The translations under genes were made by a program, and so were the position numbers. From Deinococcus aerius (lineage in GTDB: Bacteria; Deinococcota; Deinococci; Deinococcales; Deinococcaceae): a stretch of 28,739 nt of DNA. This document shows, piece by piece, positions 1-7,413 of this stretch (the first letter of the stretch is position 1; every line of letters begins with the position of its first letter). The DNA lies in NCBI RefSeq assembly GCF_002897375.1, contig NZ_BFAG01000024.1, positions 1 to 28,739 on the forward strand, in the 5' to 3' direction. The notes under the pieces are model-generated. The model saw only the letters and a program-made list of their open reading frames with translations. It did no database searches and had not been told where the DNA came from.

Positions 1-455
1 AGGAGCAACAGGTGACGTGCCCGCAGGGGCACGTATCGTACTTCTGGGGCAAAGCGAGGACCAAGCAGGGGCATCCCCTGATTGAGGTGCGGTTTCGGGA
101 GCGGACATGCCAGACGTGCCCGGTCAAGGCGGTGTGCACGCGGTCGCTGTTTACAGGCCGCAAGTTGAACCTGCGGCTACAAGCGCAGCACGAGGCGATT
201 GCATCAGGACGAGCGGCGGAGAAACAGACGGCTTGGCAACGGGTGTACGCCCGGCGAGCGGGTGTAGAAGGGACACAATCGTGGGCGGTTCGAGCGATGG
301 GGTGGCGGCGGTCGCGGTATTGCGGCCGAGTAAAGGCCCATGTTCAACACGTGGCGACAGCAGCAGCGATCAACCTGGCGCGTGTAGCGTGGTGGTTGGA
401 GGGCCGTCCGCGAGGAGCAACTCGGACATCACGCTTCATGGCGCTGAAGCCTTGA
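1..455 (+). CDS. IS1182-type transposase, C-terminal part (cut by window edge)
   Basis: This is the C-terminal part of a DDE transposase. The frame is already open at base 3, so the GTG at 12 is an internal codon and the true start lies outside the window. The block VTCPQGH, followed by a Cys-rich knuckle (CQTCPVKAVC, roughly 30 residues further on) and the tail motif RYCGRVKAHVQHV with AAAINLARVAWWL, is the usual end of IS1182-family (DDE_Tnp_1-like) transposases. The natural C-terminus seems intact and ends at a TGA. The DDE residues and left inverted repeat are not in the window, so activity cannot be judged. No convincing right terminal repeat was recognised between 456 and 593. The family assignment rests on remembered motifs, not an alignment. 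Confidence 0.8.
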   Translation, partial: EQQVTCPQGHVSYFWGKARTKQGHPLIEVRFRERTCQTCPVKAVCTRSLFTGRKLNLRLQAQHEAIASGRAAEKQTAWQRVYARRAGVEGTQSWAVRAMGWRRSRYCGRVKAHVQHVATAAAINLARVAWWLEGRPRGATRTSRFMALKP

Positions 456-487
456 CCTTCGCCAACGGAATCACCATGGGGAGAAGG

Positions 488-552
488 GGAGGCGGTGAAC
501 CTCCGGGCCGCGCTACACAGGTTCTGAACACCCCCGCGGCAGGATGGGGTGT
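488..552. other. Two hairpins downstream of the transposase
   Basis: GGAGG (488-492) pairs with CCTCC (500-504), and ACACCCC (528-534) pairs with GGGGTGT (546-552) around an 11-nt loop. Neither is followed by a T-tract. They could be part of the IS right end, a weak terminator, or chance GC-rich pairing. The rest of 456-580 shows nothing else recognisable. Confidence 0.3.
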
Positions 553-580
553 GACCCCCCGGCGGAATGCCCGGTCGAAA

Positions 581-587
581 AAAGGAG
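581..587 (+). promoter_or_regulatory. Shine-Dalgarno site favouring GTG 594
   Basis: An A-run ending in AAAGGAG lies 6 nt before a GTG at 594 that is in frame with the response regulator. The ATG at 645, where homologues usually start, has no comparable purine-rich site before it. This site decides the start choice for the next gene. Confidence 0.55.
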
Positions 588-593
588 CGCCCC

Positions 594-1328
594 GTGCCAT
601 CGTCGCCGTATGCCGAGTTCTCCCCCGTCCCCCGGAATCACCCCATGAAGACCATCCTGATCGTCGAGGACAACCCCGGCATCCGCGACCTCGTGCGCGA
701 CTATCTCGGTGAACACGGCTACCGGGTGCGCGTGGCCTCGGGCGGCCAGGAGGGCCTGCTCGAAGCCCGGCACCACCCGCCCGACCTGATCCTGCTCGAC
801 GTGATGATGCCCGGCATGGACGGCCTGGACTTCCTGCGGAAGTACCGCGTCAGCGAGCGGACGCCCGTGATCTTCCTGACGGCCAGGGACCAGGAGATCG
901 ACAAGGTGCTGGGGCTCGAACTCGGCGCGGACGACTACGTCACCAAGCCGTTCTCGATGGCCGAACTCCTGGCGCGCGTGCGGGCGCTGCTGCGCCGAAC
1001 GGGGGAGGTGCCGAGCGCGGGCGTGCTGCGCGCCGGCGTGCTGGAACTCGACCCGGCCACGCGGACCTTCCAGGTGCGGGGACGGCGGGTGGACCTGACC
1101 CGCAGCGAGTTCGAGCTCATGCACGCCTTCATGGGGGCGCCCAGGCGGGTCTTCTCGCGCCTGGACCTGCTCGAACACCTCCAGGAGGACGCCCTGGGCT
1201 CCGAGCGCACCATCGACGTGCATATCCGCAACCTGCGCGCCAAGATCGAGGACGAGCCGGGCCGCCCCCGCTGGTTGGAGACGGTCTTCGGCGTCGGCTA
1301 CCGGCTGAGTCCCGGCGAGGAGCGGTGA
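594..1328 (+). CDS. OmpR/PhoB-family response regulator
   Basis: DNA-binding response regulator of a two-component system, expected to be phosphorylated by the kinase at 1561-2976. Counting from the ATG at 645, the receiver domain spans residues 3-115, with acidic pocket E8-D9, phosphoacceptor D52 (LLDVMMPG), T79 and K101. A winged-helix effector domain follows (about 130-225, with DVHIRNLRAKIE and the GVGYRL hairpin). GTG 594 is chosen because of the strong upstream SD; it adds 17 Pro/Ser-rich residues that are not part of the receiver fold, so ATG 645 (227 aa, normal family length) remains a real alternative. The target genes cannot be named. The stop codon overlaps a GTG that opens a small frame in the spacer before the kinase. 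Confidence 0.93.
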   Translation: MPSSPYAEFSPVPRNHPMKTILIVEDNPGIRDLVRDYLGEHGYRVRVASGGQEGLLEARHHPPDLILLDVMMPGMDGLDFLRKYRVSERTPVIFLTARDQEIDKVLGLELGADDYVTKPFSMAELLARVRALLRRTGEVPSAGVLRAGVLELDPATRTFQVRGRRVDLTRSEFELMHAFMGAPRRVFSRLDLLEHLQEDALGSERTIDVHIRNLRAKIEDEPGRPRWLETVFGVGYRLSPGEER

Positions 1329-1560
1329 GACGGCTCCCGGCCATCTCGTTAGCCTTCGGGACAGCGCCGAAGGACAGCTCCATTCTGGAATCCGTTGCTT
1401 TCCCCCTCCCTTCGGCCGGGTCTCGCAGGGTGCGGGTGAGAAGCAGGTCCTCCTGCCCCCGTGGCCCTGCAAGTCTTCCGCGGGGGGCGAGGGTGATCTC
1501 GCTCCCGAAGATGACCGCAGGTGCCCCCGTTCGCTCCCCAATGGCTCAACCGGAAGCTGC
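1329..1560. repeat. Hairpin-rich spacer between response regulator and kinase
   Basis: Paired regulator and kinase genes usually touch, but here 232 nt separate them. The spacer holds CCTTCGG (1353-1359) pairing with CCGAAGG (1367-1373), GCAGG (1443-1447) pairing with CCTGC (1452-1456), and a longer imperfect stem at 1474-1511. A 79-codon frame (1325-1564) overlaps the regulator stop as GTGA and the kinase start as ATGA, but its product (Arg/Pro/Ser-rich) resembles no known protein. The sequence at 1325 (GTGAGACGGCTCCC) resembles that at the kinase start (ATGAGGCGCCCCTT), as if an element had landed at the old start codon. Inserted small non-coding repeat is the favoured reading; copies elsewhere in the genome would prove it. 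Confidence 0.4.
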
Positions 1561-2976
1561 ATGAGGCGCCCCTTCTGGAATTCCCTCGCCTGGCGGCTCA
1601 CGCTGGCCTTCGTCCTCCTGAGCGTGCTGGCCCTGAGCACGGTGGGCGTGTTCTCGTACGCGTACACCCGCAGCGAGTTTGGCCGCCTCCTGACCTACCG
1701 GGCGCGGAGCGACACGGCCCAGCAGGTTCAGACCTACGTTCAGGCACACGGCACGCTGGCCGGGCTGCGGCTGGGCGGACCGGGCGGCCCCCCCCGCTTC
1801 AACGGCGCCGGGCCGAGCGAGCCGCCCCCGGCCCCCCCTCCCGCGACCGGCGGCCGGCCCGACGTGGAGCGAGGGCCTTTCGCCGTGCTGGACCCGGAGT
1901 ACCGCGCGGTGTTCGCCACGCCGGGCCTGCCCGCGGGGACTCAGATCACGGGGAGCCGCCGCGCCGCCGCCGACCCGGTGCGGTTGAACGGGCGGATCGT
2001 GGCCTACCTGCTCCCCTCCGGGACCCTCCCACGACCCGACGAGCGCAGCGCCGAGTTCCTGGCGCGCACGGCGCGGGCGGTGGGGCTCGCCATGCTGGCG
2101 GTCGCCCTGGTCGCGGTCCTGGTGGGCGTGTGGATCTCCCGCACCCTGCTCCAGCCCCTGCGGGTGTTGCAGCGCGGCATCGACGCCCTGCGGCGCGGCG
2201 AGCCGCACGCCCCCCTCCCCGCCGCCCGCCGCGACGAGTTCGGCGAGCTGCTGGGCGCCTTCAATGACATGAGCGCCGAGGTGACGCGCAACCAGCAGGT
2301 GCGGCGCCAGCTCACCGCCGACATCGCGCATGACCTCAACACGCCGCTCTCGGTCATCGGCGGCACGCTGGAGGGGATGCTGGACGGCACCTTCCGCCCC
2401 ACCCCCGAGCGCCTGGCCCGGCTGCACCGCGAGACCGAACACCTCACCCGCCTGGTGAGCGACCTGCGCTTCCTCGCCCTGGCCGACGCGGGCGAGCTGC
2501 GCCTGACCCTGGAGCCGACCGACGTGGGCGCGCTCGTCTCGCACACGGTCGGGGGCTTCCGCGAACTCGCGGAGCGTCAGGGCGTGGGCCTCACGTGCCA
2601 GGTCCCGCCGGGGGAGGTGCGCGTCACCCTCGACCCCACCCGGATCACCCAGGTGCTGCAAAACCTGATCGGCAACGCGCTCGCCCACACCCCGGCGGGC
2701 GGGCGGATTCACGTCGCGGCGGGGGTGGAAGGGGAGCGGCTGCGGGTCACCGTGCGCGACGACGGCCAGGGCATCGCGCCCGGGCGCCTGCCGCACGTCT
2801 TCGACCGCCTGTACCGGGGCGACGCGGCCCGCAGCGGCACCGGCAGCGGGCTGGGCCTGAGCATCAGCCGCTCCATCATCCGGGCGCACGGCGGGCAGAT
2901 CGGGATCGACAGCGCGCCGGGGCAGGGAACGACTGTGAGGTTCGACCTGCCACTCGCCCCGCCCGCCGTGGGGTAG
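1561..2976 (+). CDS. Membrane sensor histidine kinase
   Basis: Inner-membrane kinase partner of the preceding regulator, 471 aa. Transmembrane helix 1 is at about residues 13-35. An extracytoplasmic part of about 140 residues includes a Pro/Gly-rich stretch (72-100). Helix 2 is at about 174-193, followed by HAMP (about 194-247). In the dimerisation domain the phosphoacceptor is H257 within IAHDLNTPLS, where many kinases have HELRTPL. The ATPase domain shows the N box (QNLIGNALAHTP, 368-379), G1 (DDGQGIAP, 400-407) and G2 (GSGLGLS, 428-434). All catalytic boxes are intact. The signal sensed is unknown. The start is the first ATG in frame, with a weak GGAAGC upstream; translation may depend on the spacer before it. 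Confidence 0.93.
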   Translation: MRRPFWNSLAWRLTLAFVLLSVLALSTVGVFSYAYTRSEFGRLLTYRARSDTAQQVQTYVQAHGTLAGLRLGGPGGPPRFNGAGPSEPPPAPPPATGGRPDVERGPFAVLDPEYRAVFATPGLPAGTQITGSRRAAADPVRLNGRIVAYLLPSGTLPRPDERSAEFLARTARAVGLAMLAVALVAVLVGVWISRTLLQPLRVLQRGIDALRRGEPHAPLPAARRDEFGELLGAFNDMSAEVTRNQQVRRQLTADIAHDLNTPLSVIGGTLEGMLDGTFRPTPERLARLHRETEHLTRLVSDLRFLALADAGELRLTLEPTDVGALVSHTVGGFRELAERQGVGLTCQVPPGEVRVTLDPTRITQVLQNLIGNALAHTPAGGRIHVAAGVEGERLRVTVRDDGQGIAPGRLPHVFDRLYRGDAARSGTGSGLGLSISRSIIRAHGGQIGIDSAPGQGTTVRFDLPLAPPAVG

Positions 2977-3141
2977 TGGGTGCGGGATTCGCCGGTGGGG
3001 AGTGCCTTTGCCCCGCTCTCTGTTTCGCCCCGGGACGGGGAGGGGGTCCCACCAGGATCAGGGGGCTATGGCTTCCCGGCACGAGGACCAGGAGGACGGG
3101 GGGTGTGGCCCGAAAGCCCGCCGGATCACATGCCCGCGCGC

Positions 3142-3165
3142 GGTCCGCCTACCCCCTGGCGGACC
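3142..3165 (-). terminator. Stem-loop just after the alpha-galactosidase stop
   Basis: GGTCCGCC (3142-3149) pairs perfectly with GGCGGACC (3158-3165) around an 8-nt loop, beginning one base beyond the minus-strand stop codon. No T-tract follows on the minus strand, so it may be an mRNA 3' end stabiliser or a weak terminator rather than a classical intrinsic one. The remaining 2977-3141, between the convergent genes, shows nothing else. Confidence 0.4.
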
Positions 3166-3166
3166 C

Positions 3167-4495
3167 TCAGTCCGCGGCGTGACGCGCCCGCAGTCCCTCG
3201 GGCACCCAGTCGCCGTGTTCGGCGAGCAGGTCGTCCACCAGCGCCCAGATCTGGTCGAGGTCGAGTTCGGCGGCGGTATGCGGGTCGAGCATCGCCGCGT
3301 GGTAGATATGCTCACGCTTGCCGGTGACCAGGGCCTCCACCGTCAGGGCCTGCACGTTGATGTTCGTCTGCATCAGGGCGGCGAGCTGGGGAGGGATGCG
3401 GCCAATCCGGGTGGGTTGCACCCCCTGGCGGTCGACCAGGCAGGGCACCTCGACGCAGCAGTCGTGCGGGAGGTTGCTGATCAGCCCGCCGTCATTCATC
3501 ACGTTGCCGTACACCACGCGCGGCTGCCCGGTCACCACCGAGTGGATGATGAGCGAGCCGTACTCCACGCTGCGCCTGACCTCCAGCGGGGCGCTCGGGT
3601 CCTGAAGCTGGGTCCGCAACTCCTCCCAGCCGCCGATCTGCGACTCGCAGCGGCGGGGGTACTCGTCCAGCGGCACGCCGAACCGCTCGATCAGGTCCTC
3701 GCGGCCCCGCTTGATGAAGTAGGGCACGTATTCCGAGAAGTGTTCGCTCGACTCGGTCACGAAGTAGCCCAGCCGCCGCAGCATCTCATAGCGCACCCGG
3801 TTCCACGCCGGGACCTGCCCCGACTCGGCCAGCTCCATCAGCCGGGGGTAGAGGTTCTCTCCCTTGTGTTCGAACTTCAGGTAAAAGGCCATGTGGTTGA
3901 TGCCCGCGCAGAGGTAGTCGATCTCCTCCACCGGAATCCCGAGGTCGTGCGCGAGTTCCGAGGCGGTGTGCTGCACCGAGTGGCACAGGCCCACGGTCCT
4001 GATCGGCGTCTGCCGGCTCAACCCCCAGATGTTCATCGCCATCGGGTTGACATAGTTCAGGTGCAGCGTGTCCGGGCACAGCCGCTCCATGTCCCGGCTC
4101 ATGTCGAGCAGCACGGGCACGGTCCGCACCGCCCGCATGATCCCGCCGACGCCGAGGGTGTCCGCGATGGTCTGCCGCAGGCCGTATTTCTTGGGCACCT
4201 CGAAGTCGGTCACGGTGGCGGGCCTGTACCCGCCGACCTGGATCATGTTGATCACGAAGTCCGCCCCGTCGAGCGCCCGCTCCCGGTCGGTGGTGGCGGT
4301 GACGGTGGGGCGCGCGCCCACCGCCTGCGCCACCCGCCCGGCGACCTGCTCGGTCACGTCGAGGCGTTCCTGGTCGATGTCGAAGAGCCGCACGTCCGCC
4401 TGCGCGAGTTCGGGAAAACCCAGGATGTCGCCGAGCAGGTTCTTGGCGAAGACGGTGCTGCCCGCGCCGATCATGGCGATTTTCGGGTGGGTCAT
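3167..4495 (-). CDS. melA: Alpha-galactosidase, glycoside hydrolase family 4 (MelA-like)
   Basis: GH4 enzymes cleave glycosides by an NAD+- and Mn2+-dependent oxidation-elimination route in the cytoplasm. The protein (442 aa, normal for GH4) opens with a Rossmann motif GAGSTVF (10-16). It shows LNYVNPMAMN (146-155), GLCHSVQ (169-175) with the metal-ligand Cys at 171, and CAGINHMAFYL (196-206) with the metal-ligand His at 201. The CHSVQ and GINHMAFYL blocks match alpha-galactosidases (E. coli MelA type) better than alpha-glucosidases or 6-phospho-glycosidases; alpha-glucuronidase cannot be fully excluded. The ATG at 4495 is chosen because GAGG precedes it and the Rossmann strand starts at residue 4; the frame extends upstream without homology. 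It sits beside a LacI regulator and the iol operon, suggesting an alpha-galactosyl-inositol or raffinose-type substrate. Confidence 0.88.
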   Translation of the reverse strand: MTHPKIAMIGAGSTVFAKNLLGDILGFPELAQADVRLFDIDQERLDVTEQVAGRVAQAVGARPTVTATTDRERALDGADFVINMIQVGGYRPATVTDFEVPKKYGLRQTIADTLGVGGIMRAVRTVPVLLDMSRDMERLCPDTLHLNYVNPMAMNIWGLSRQTPIRTVGLCHSVQHTASELAHDLGIPVEEIDYLCAGINHMAFYLKFEHKGENLYPRLMELAESGQVPAWNRVRYEMLRRLGYFVTESSEHFSEYVPYFIKRGREDLIERFGVPLDEYPRRCESQIGGWEELRTQLQDPSAPLEVRRSVEYGSLIIHSVVTGQPRVVYGNVMNDGGLISNLPHDCCVEVPCLVDRQGVQPTRIGRIPPQLAALMQTNINVQALTVEALVTGKREHIYHAAMLDPHTAAELDLDQIWALVDDLLAEHGDWVPEGLRARHAAD

Positions 4496-4529
4496 GGGGA
4501 ACCTCGGGGAAAGAGAGAGGGCGGGGAGC

Positions 4530-4545
4530 TTTAGAACGTTCAAAG
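4530..4545. promoter_or_regulatory. Putative LacI-type operator upstream of melA
   Basis: GAACGTTC (4534-4541) is a perfect palindrome with the central CG typical of LacI/GalR operators. Its flanks are nearly symmetric (CTTT on the left, AAAG on the right, with one extra base). It lies 38 bp upstream of the melA start codon. No clear -35/-10 pair was recognised for melA. Assignment to the adjacent repressor is an inference. Confidence 0.45.
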
Positions 4546-4844
4546 GGTAGCAAAAAGGCAAGGAGGTGACCTGGGAACACGGGCCCTCCCCGTTGGAACA
4601 GGCCATACAGCACGCCGGCAGCCTCAGTCTTGTGCAGGCTGACCTCTCGACCGAGTTCAGGAAGGGCTCAAGCCGCCCGGCGGAGGTGCTTCGCCTCCGG
4701 CTGAGCAGGACAGAATCCTGGGCAGTGGGCTCAAAAGGCCGTCCATACCTTGGTGAACGTTGTCCCGCGTTGGGAGAAAAGCCCGGGTCCTGTGCGCCGC
4801 GCTGGCCAGGTCCGTCCGGGCCGGAACGTTCCCGCAACCCCCCG
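4542..4844. other. melA-lacI spacer with two further AACGTT palindromes
   Basis: No gene is supported here. AACGTT occurs at 4756-4761 (in TGAACGTTGT) and inside the perfect palindrome GGAACGTTCC at 4823-4832. With the site at 4534-4541 this makes three CG-centred sites in about 300 bp of GC-rich DNA. A stem-loop (CGGAGGTG 4681-4688 with CGCCTCCG 4692-4699, one G-U pair) lies about 145 nt downstream of the lacI stop and may help end its transcript, although it has no T-tract. Confidence 0.4.
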
Positions 4845-5858
4845 TCACGCGGACTCGCGCGGGACGAGGGTGACGGGAAGCTGGCACCCCGGCGGCTCGT
4901 CCGGGGGGGCGGTGCCGCTCAGCAGCGAAAGCAGCCGCCGCACGGCCAGGCGGGCCATCGCCTCGTGGGGCACGTGGATGGTCGTCAGGCTGGGCGCGGT
5001 GTAGCGCGCGAACTCGAAGTCGTCGAAGCCGCTGACGGCCACCTCCTCGGGCACGCGCACGCCCAGGGCGCGGGCGGCGGAGAGCGCCCCGGCCCCCATC
5101 CGGTCGTTGCCGCACAGCACCGCGTCGGGGCGGTCCTCCCCCGCCCACAGGCGCCGGAAGGCCGCCTCCCCCGCCTCGTAGGACCAGGCGCCCGCCTCGA
5201 TGCGGGAGCGGACCCCGTGCGCCCGCGCCGCCGCCAGAAAGCCCTCGCGGCGCAGCACGGCGCTGCTGCCGAAGTCGTCACTCGGGATCACGAGTGCCAG
5301 GTCGCGGCGCCCCCGCGAGACGAGGTGCGCGACGAGCCCCGCCATCCCCCCGGCGTAATCGGTGGTGACCGAGGGAAGCTGCCCCTGCGGGTCCTCGTGG
5401 TCGAACAGCACGGTGGGCAGGCCCCAGGCGGCCAGCTCACGCATCCGCCCCGGCGGCAGGGTGGTGCTCACAACCACCGCGCCGCCGAAGGCCCGCTGCA
5501 TATAGGCGGCCCGCAGCCCCTCGAAGCCCCCGGGGCGGTCCCCCCCCAGCAGCGCCGTCGTGATGTTGTAGCCGTGCGCGTTCGCCTCGGAGATGAAGGC
5601 CGACTGCACGAGGTTGCGGTAGGGATCGGCCACCTCATCCGCCGAGTGGCCGTAAAAGGCGCAGCACAGCGTGGTCACGCGCGACTCGCGCAGCGCCTTG
5701 GCCGCCACGTTCGGGTGATAGTCCAGGGCGCGGATCGCGTCCATCACGCGCTGCCGGGTGGTGGGGCGAATCGACGGGTGGTCGTTGAGGACATTCGAGA
5801 CCGTCTGGTGGGACACACCCGCGTAGGCCGCGACATCGCGCAGCGTGGCTCGCGTCAT
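4845..5858 (-). CDS. LacI-family transcriptional repressor
   Basis: Sugar-responsive DNA-binding regulator of 337 aa, normal family length. The N-terminus carries the LacI helix-turn-helix (TLRDVAAYAGVSHQTVSNVLN, about residues 4-25) and the hinge segment YHPNVAAKAL (about 47-56). A periplasmic-binding-protein-like effector domain (about 60-330) follows. The ATG at 5858 is preferred over those at 5879 and 5864 because GAGGAG lies 6 nt before it and family members begin a few residues before the HTH. It lies between melA and iolG, and CG-centred palindromes occur upstream of both, so it probably controls both. Myo-inositol, an early inositol product or a galactosyl-inositol are possible effectors. 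It is not an orthologue of Bacillus IolR, which is DeoR-type. Confidence 0.92.
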   Translation of the reverse strand: MTRATLRDVAAYAGVSHQTVSNVLNDHPSIRPTTRQRVMDAIRALDYHPNVAAKALRESRVTTLCCAFYGHSADEVADPYRNLVQSAFISEANAHGYNITTALLGGDRPGGFEGLRAAYMQRAFGGAVVVSTTLPPGRMRELAAWGLPTVLFDHEDPQGQLPSVTTDYAGGMAGLVAHLVSRGRRDLALVIPSDDFGSSAVLRREGFLAAARAHGVRSRIEAGAWSYEAGEAAFRRLWAGEDRPDAVLCGNDRMGAGALSAARALGVRVPEEVAVSGFDDFEFARYTAPSLTTIHVPHEAMARLAVRRLLSLLSGTAPPDEPPGCQLPVTLVPRESA

Positions 5859-6174
5859 GAACATCTCCTCGGGATGCACGTCATGGCCCCTCCCCGTTTG
5901 ACCATTCCGGGAGAAGCCGACCGGTTCGCCCGGCGCCGCCAGGTTGGGACCGGGTCAGAAAGGAACGGTGGGGGCTGGCAGGGTGGAAAGGCTTATACAC
6001 GGCCTGGTCAACGTCATTCTAGGGCCTTCCCGCCGCCGGGGGGCTCTCGGGGCCATTTTGCCCCGACGCCCGGCGGGACCGCCCACGGGGAAGTGCCCCG
6101 ACACGGCGGCGGTGGAACGGGCTCAGGGAAGCAGGAAGAGCATCGGCGGGCGCTCTCCTCCGCTTCCCACCACG
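5859..6174. other. Spacer upstream of lacI, with possible minus-strand -10
   Basis: No gene is supported. On the minus strand TATAAG (5997-5992) is a plausible -10 for lacI, with an untranslated leader of roughly 130 nt, but no good -35 lies 16-18 bp before it. TTGACC occurs nearby (6010-6005) at the wrong distance. Frames reading through here are GC-rich shadows. Confidence 0.3.
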
Positions 6175-6203
6175 TTGACAGGTCGTCGGCCCGTACGTAG
6201 CCT
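6175..6203 (+). promoter_or_regulatory. Promoter of the iol operon
   Basis: A consensus -35, TTGACA (6175-6180), is followed after exactly 17 bp by TAGCCT (6198-6203), which keeps the T1, A2 and T6 of the -10 consensus. The expected start of transcription is near 6210, inside the palindrome described next, giving a leader of about 100 nt before iolG. Confidence 0.65.
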
Positions 6204-6219
6204 TCTAATCGATCAGAAG
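6202..6219. promoter_or_regulatory. LacI-type operator over the iol transcription start
   Basis: CTTCTAATCGATCAGAAG is an 18-bp inverted repeat, symmetric at 8 of 9 base pairs (only 6207/6214 mismatch), with a central CG as in LacI/GalR operators. It overlaps the end of the -10 and the expected +1, the classic place for repression. The divergently encoded LacI protein is the obvious candidate to bind it. Confidence 0.65.
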
Positions 6220-6312
6220 CAGGGGTGTGGTGGGCGTGTCCCGGAGCCGGCCTGGCCGGGCGGGCGCATTTGGGGCGGCAGGCGGGAGACTCGCCGGAAG
6301 GGCAGGGACAGC

Positions 6313-7362
6313 ATGACCAGGAACATCGCGGTCGGCGTGATCGGCACCGGGGAGATGGGCACCCGCCACGCCCACAACCTCCACCGCCTCGTGCCGGGCG
6401 CCTCGGTGGCGGGCACATACGACGTGGACCGTGACCGGGCCGCGCGGGTGGCGGCGGAGTGCGGGGGCGCCACCCCGTTCGGCGACCCGCACGAACTCAT
6501 CCGGGACCCCTCGGTGGACGCCGTGCTGATCGCCTCCACCGACTCGACCCACGCGGCCTTCGTGCAGGCGTGTCTGGACGCGGGCAAGCCGGTGATGTGC
6601 GAGAAGCCGCTGGCACAGACGGCGGGGGACGCCCTGCGGCTGGTGCAGGCCGAGCAGGCCCTGGGGCGGCGGCTCATCGCGGTGGGCCTGATGCGACGCT
6701 TCGATCCCCAGCATCTCGCCGTGCGGCGGGTGGTGAAGGCGGGGGGGATCGGCAAGGGGCTGATGTTCAAGGGCACCCACCGCAACGCCCGGGTTCCCAC
6801 GCACCTCCCCGGCCAGGTCCTCATCACCAACTCCGCCGTCCACGACATCGACTCGGCGCGCTGGCTGCTGGGCGAGGAGATCACCGAGGTGTTCGTGCGC
6901 GGGATGCGGACGCGGCCCCACTTCTCGAGGGAGACGGTCGACATGATGCTCCTCCAGTTCCGGCTGACGAACGGCGGCCTCTGCACCATCGAGGTGACGG
7001 CCGCCGCCGGGTACGGCTACGAGGTGTCCGCCGAGGTCGTGGGCGAGGCGGGGACGGTGATCACCGCCCAGCCCGCCGACGCGGTGATCCGGCTCAGGGG
7101 GCAGATCGCCGCCCACGTGGATCAAATCTGGCTCGACCGTTTCCGGCAGGCGTACGTCGACGAACTCGTGGGGTGGACCGAGTCGGTGCGGGCGGGCACG
7201 CCCTTCGGGGGGGCGAGCGCCTGGGACGGCTATATCTCTCAGGTGGTCACGGACGCCTGCATCGAGGCGCTGAACACGGGCCTGCCTGTCGCCGTGCCCA
7301 CGCCGGGAATGCCCGACCTGTACCGCCAGGACACTCTGCGAGAGGGTGTCCGTGCCGATTGA
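6313..7362 (+). CDS. iolG: Inositol 2-dehydrogenase (Gfo/Idh/MocA family)
   Basis: First enzyme of myo-inositol breakdown: NAD+-dependent oxidation of inositol to 2-keto-myo-inositol (scyllo-inosose), in the cytoplasm. The 349-aa protein has the Rossmann motif GTGEMG (11-16), the family Lys in CEKPL (K98) and the helix HDIDSARWLL (177-186). Position as first gene of an iolGDCB(E) cluster supports the name. Bacillus inositol dehydrogenase uses Lys97, Asp172 and His176; with a constant shift of one these align to K98, N173 and H177, so the middle residue appears to be Asn (AAC at 6829-6831). This could mean a changed substrate or mechanism. The ATG at 6313 has only a weak purine-rich site (GGGCAGGGA), but it starts right before the first beta strand. 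Confidence 0.87.
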   Translation: MTRNIAVGVIGTGEMGTRHAHNLHRLVPGASVAGTYDVDRDRAARVAAECGGATPFGDPHELIRDPSVDAVLIASTDSTHAAFVQACLDAGKPVMCEKPLAQTAGDALRLVQAEQALGRRLIAVGLMRRFDPQHLAVRRVVKAGGIGKGLMFKGTHRNARVPTHLPGQVLITNSAVHDIDSARWLLGEEITEVFVRGMRTRPHFSRETVDMMLLQFRLTNGGLCTIEVTAAAGYGYEVSAEVVGEAGTVITAQPADAVIRLRGQIAAHVDQIWLDRFRQAYVDELVGWTESVRAGTPFGGASAWDGYISQVVTDACIEALNTGLPVAVPTPGMPDLYRQDTLREGVRAD

Positions 7363-7413
7363 GTGCTGGACTCGCCCCACCGCGCCCGGCTCCAGTAACA
7401 AGGAGATCCACCC

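Noticed and set aside
1325..1564. 79-codon frame between response regulator and kinase as a gene
   Set aside because: It overlaps both neighbours neatly, but the product is a low-complexity Arg/Pro/Ser-rich string without recognisable motifs and the region is full of hairpins. It is kept only as an alternative in the findings.
3002..4534. Long plus-strand frame (510 codons) opposite melA
   Set aside because: It is the antisense shadow of the GH4 gene; the minus strand carries clear GH4 motifs and the plus frame has only GC-driven low-complexity sequence.
6005..6010. TTGACC on the minus strand as the -35 of lacI
   Set aside because: The nearby TATAAG is only 8 bp away, too close to form a promoter, and nothing resembling a -10 lies 17 bp downstream.
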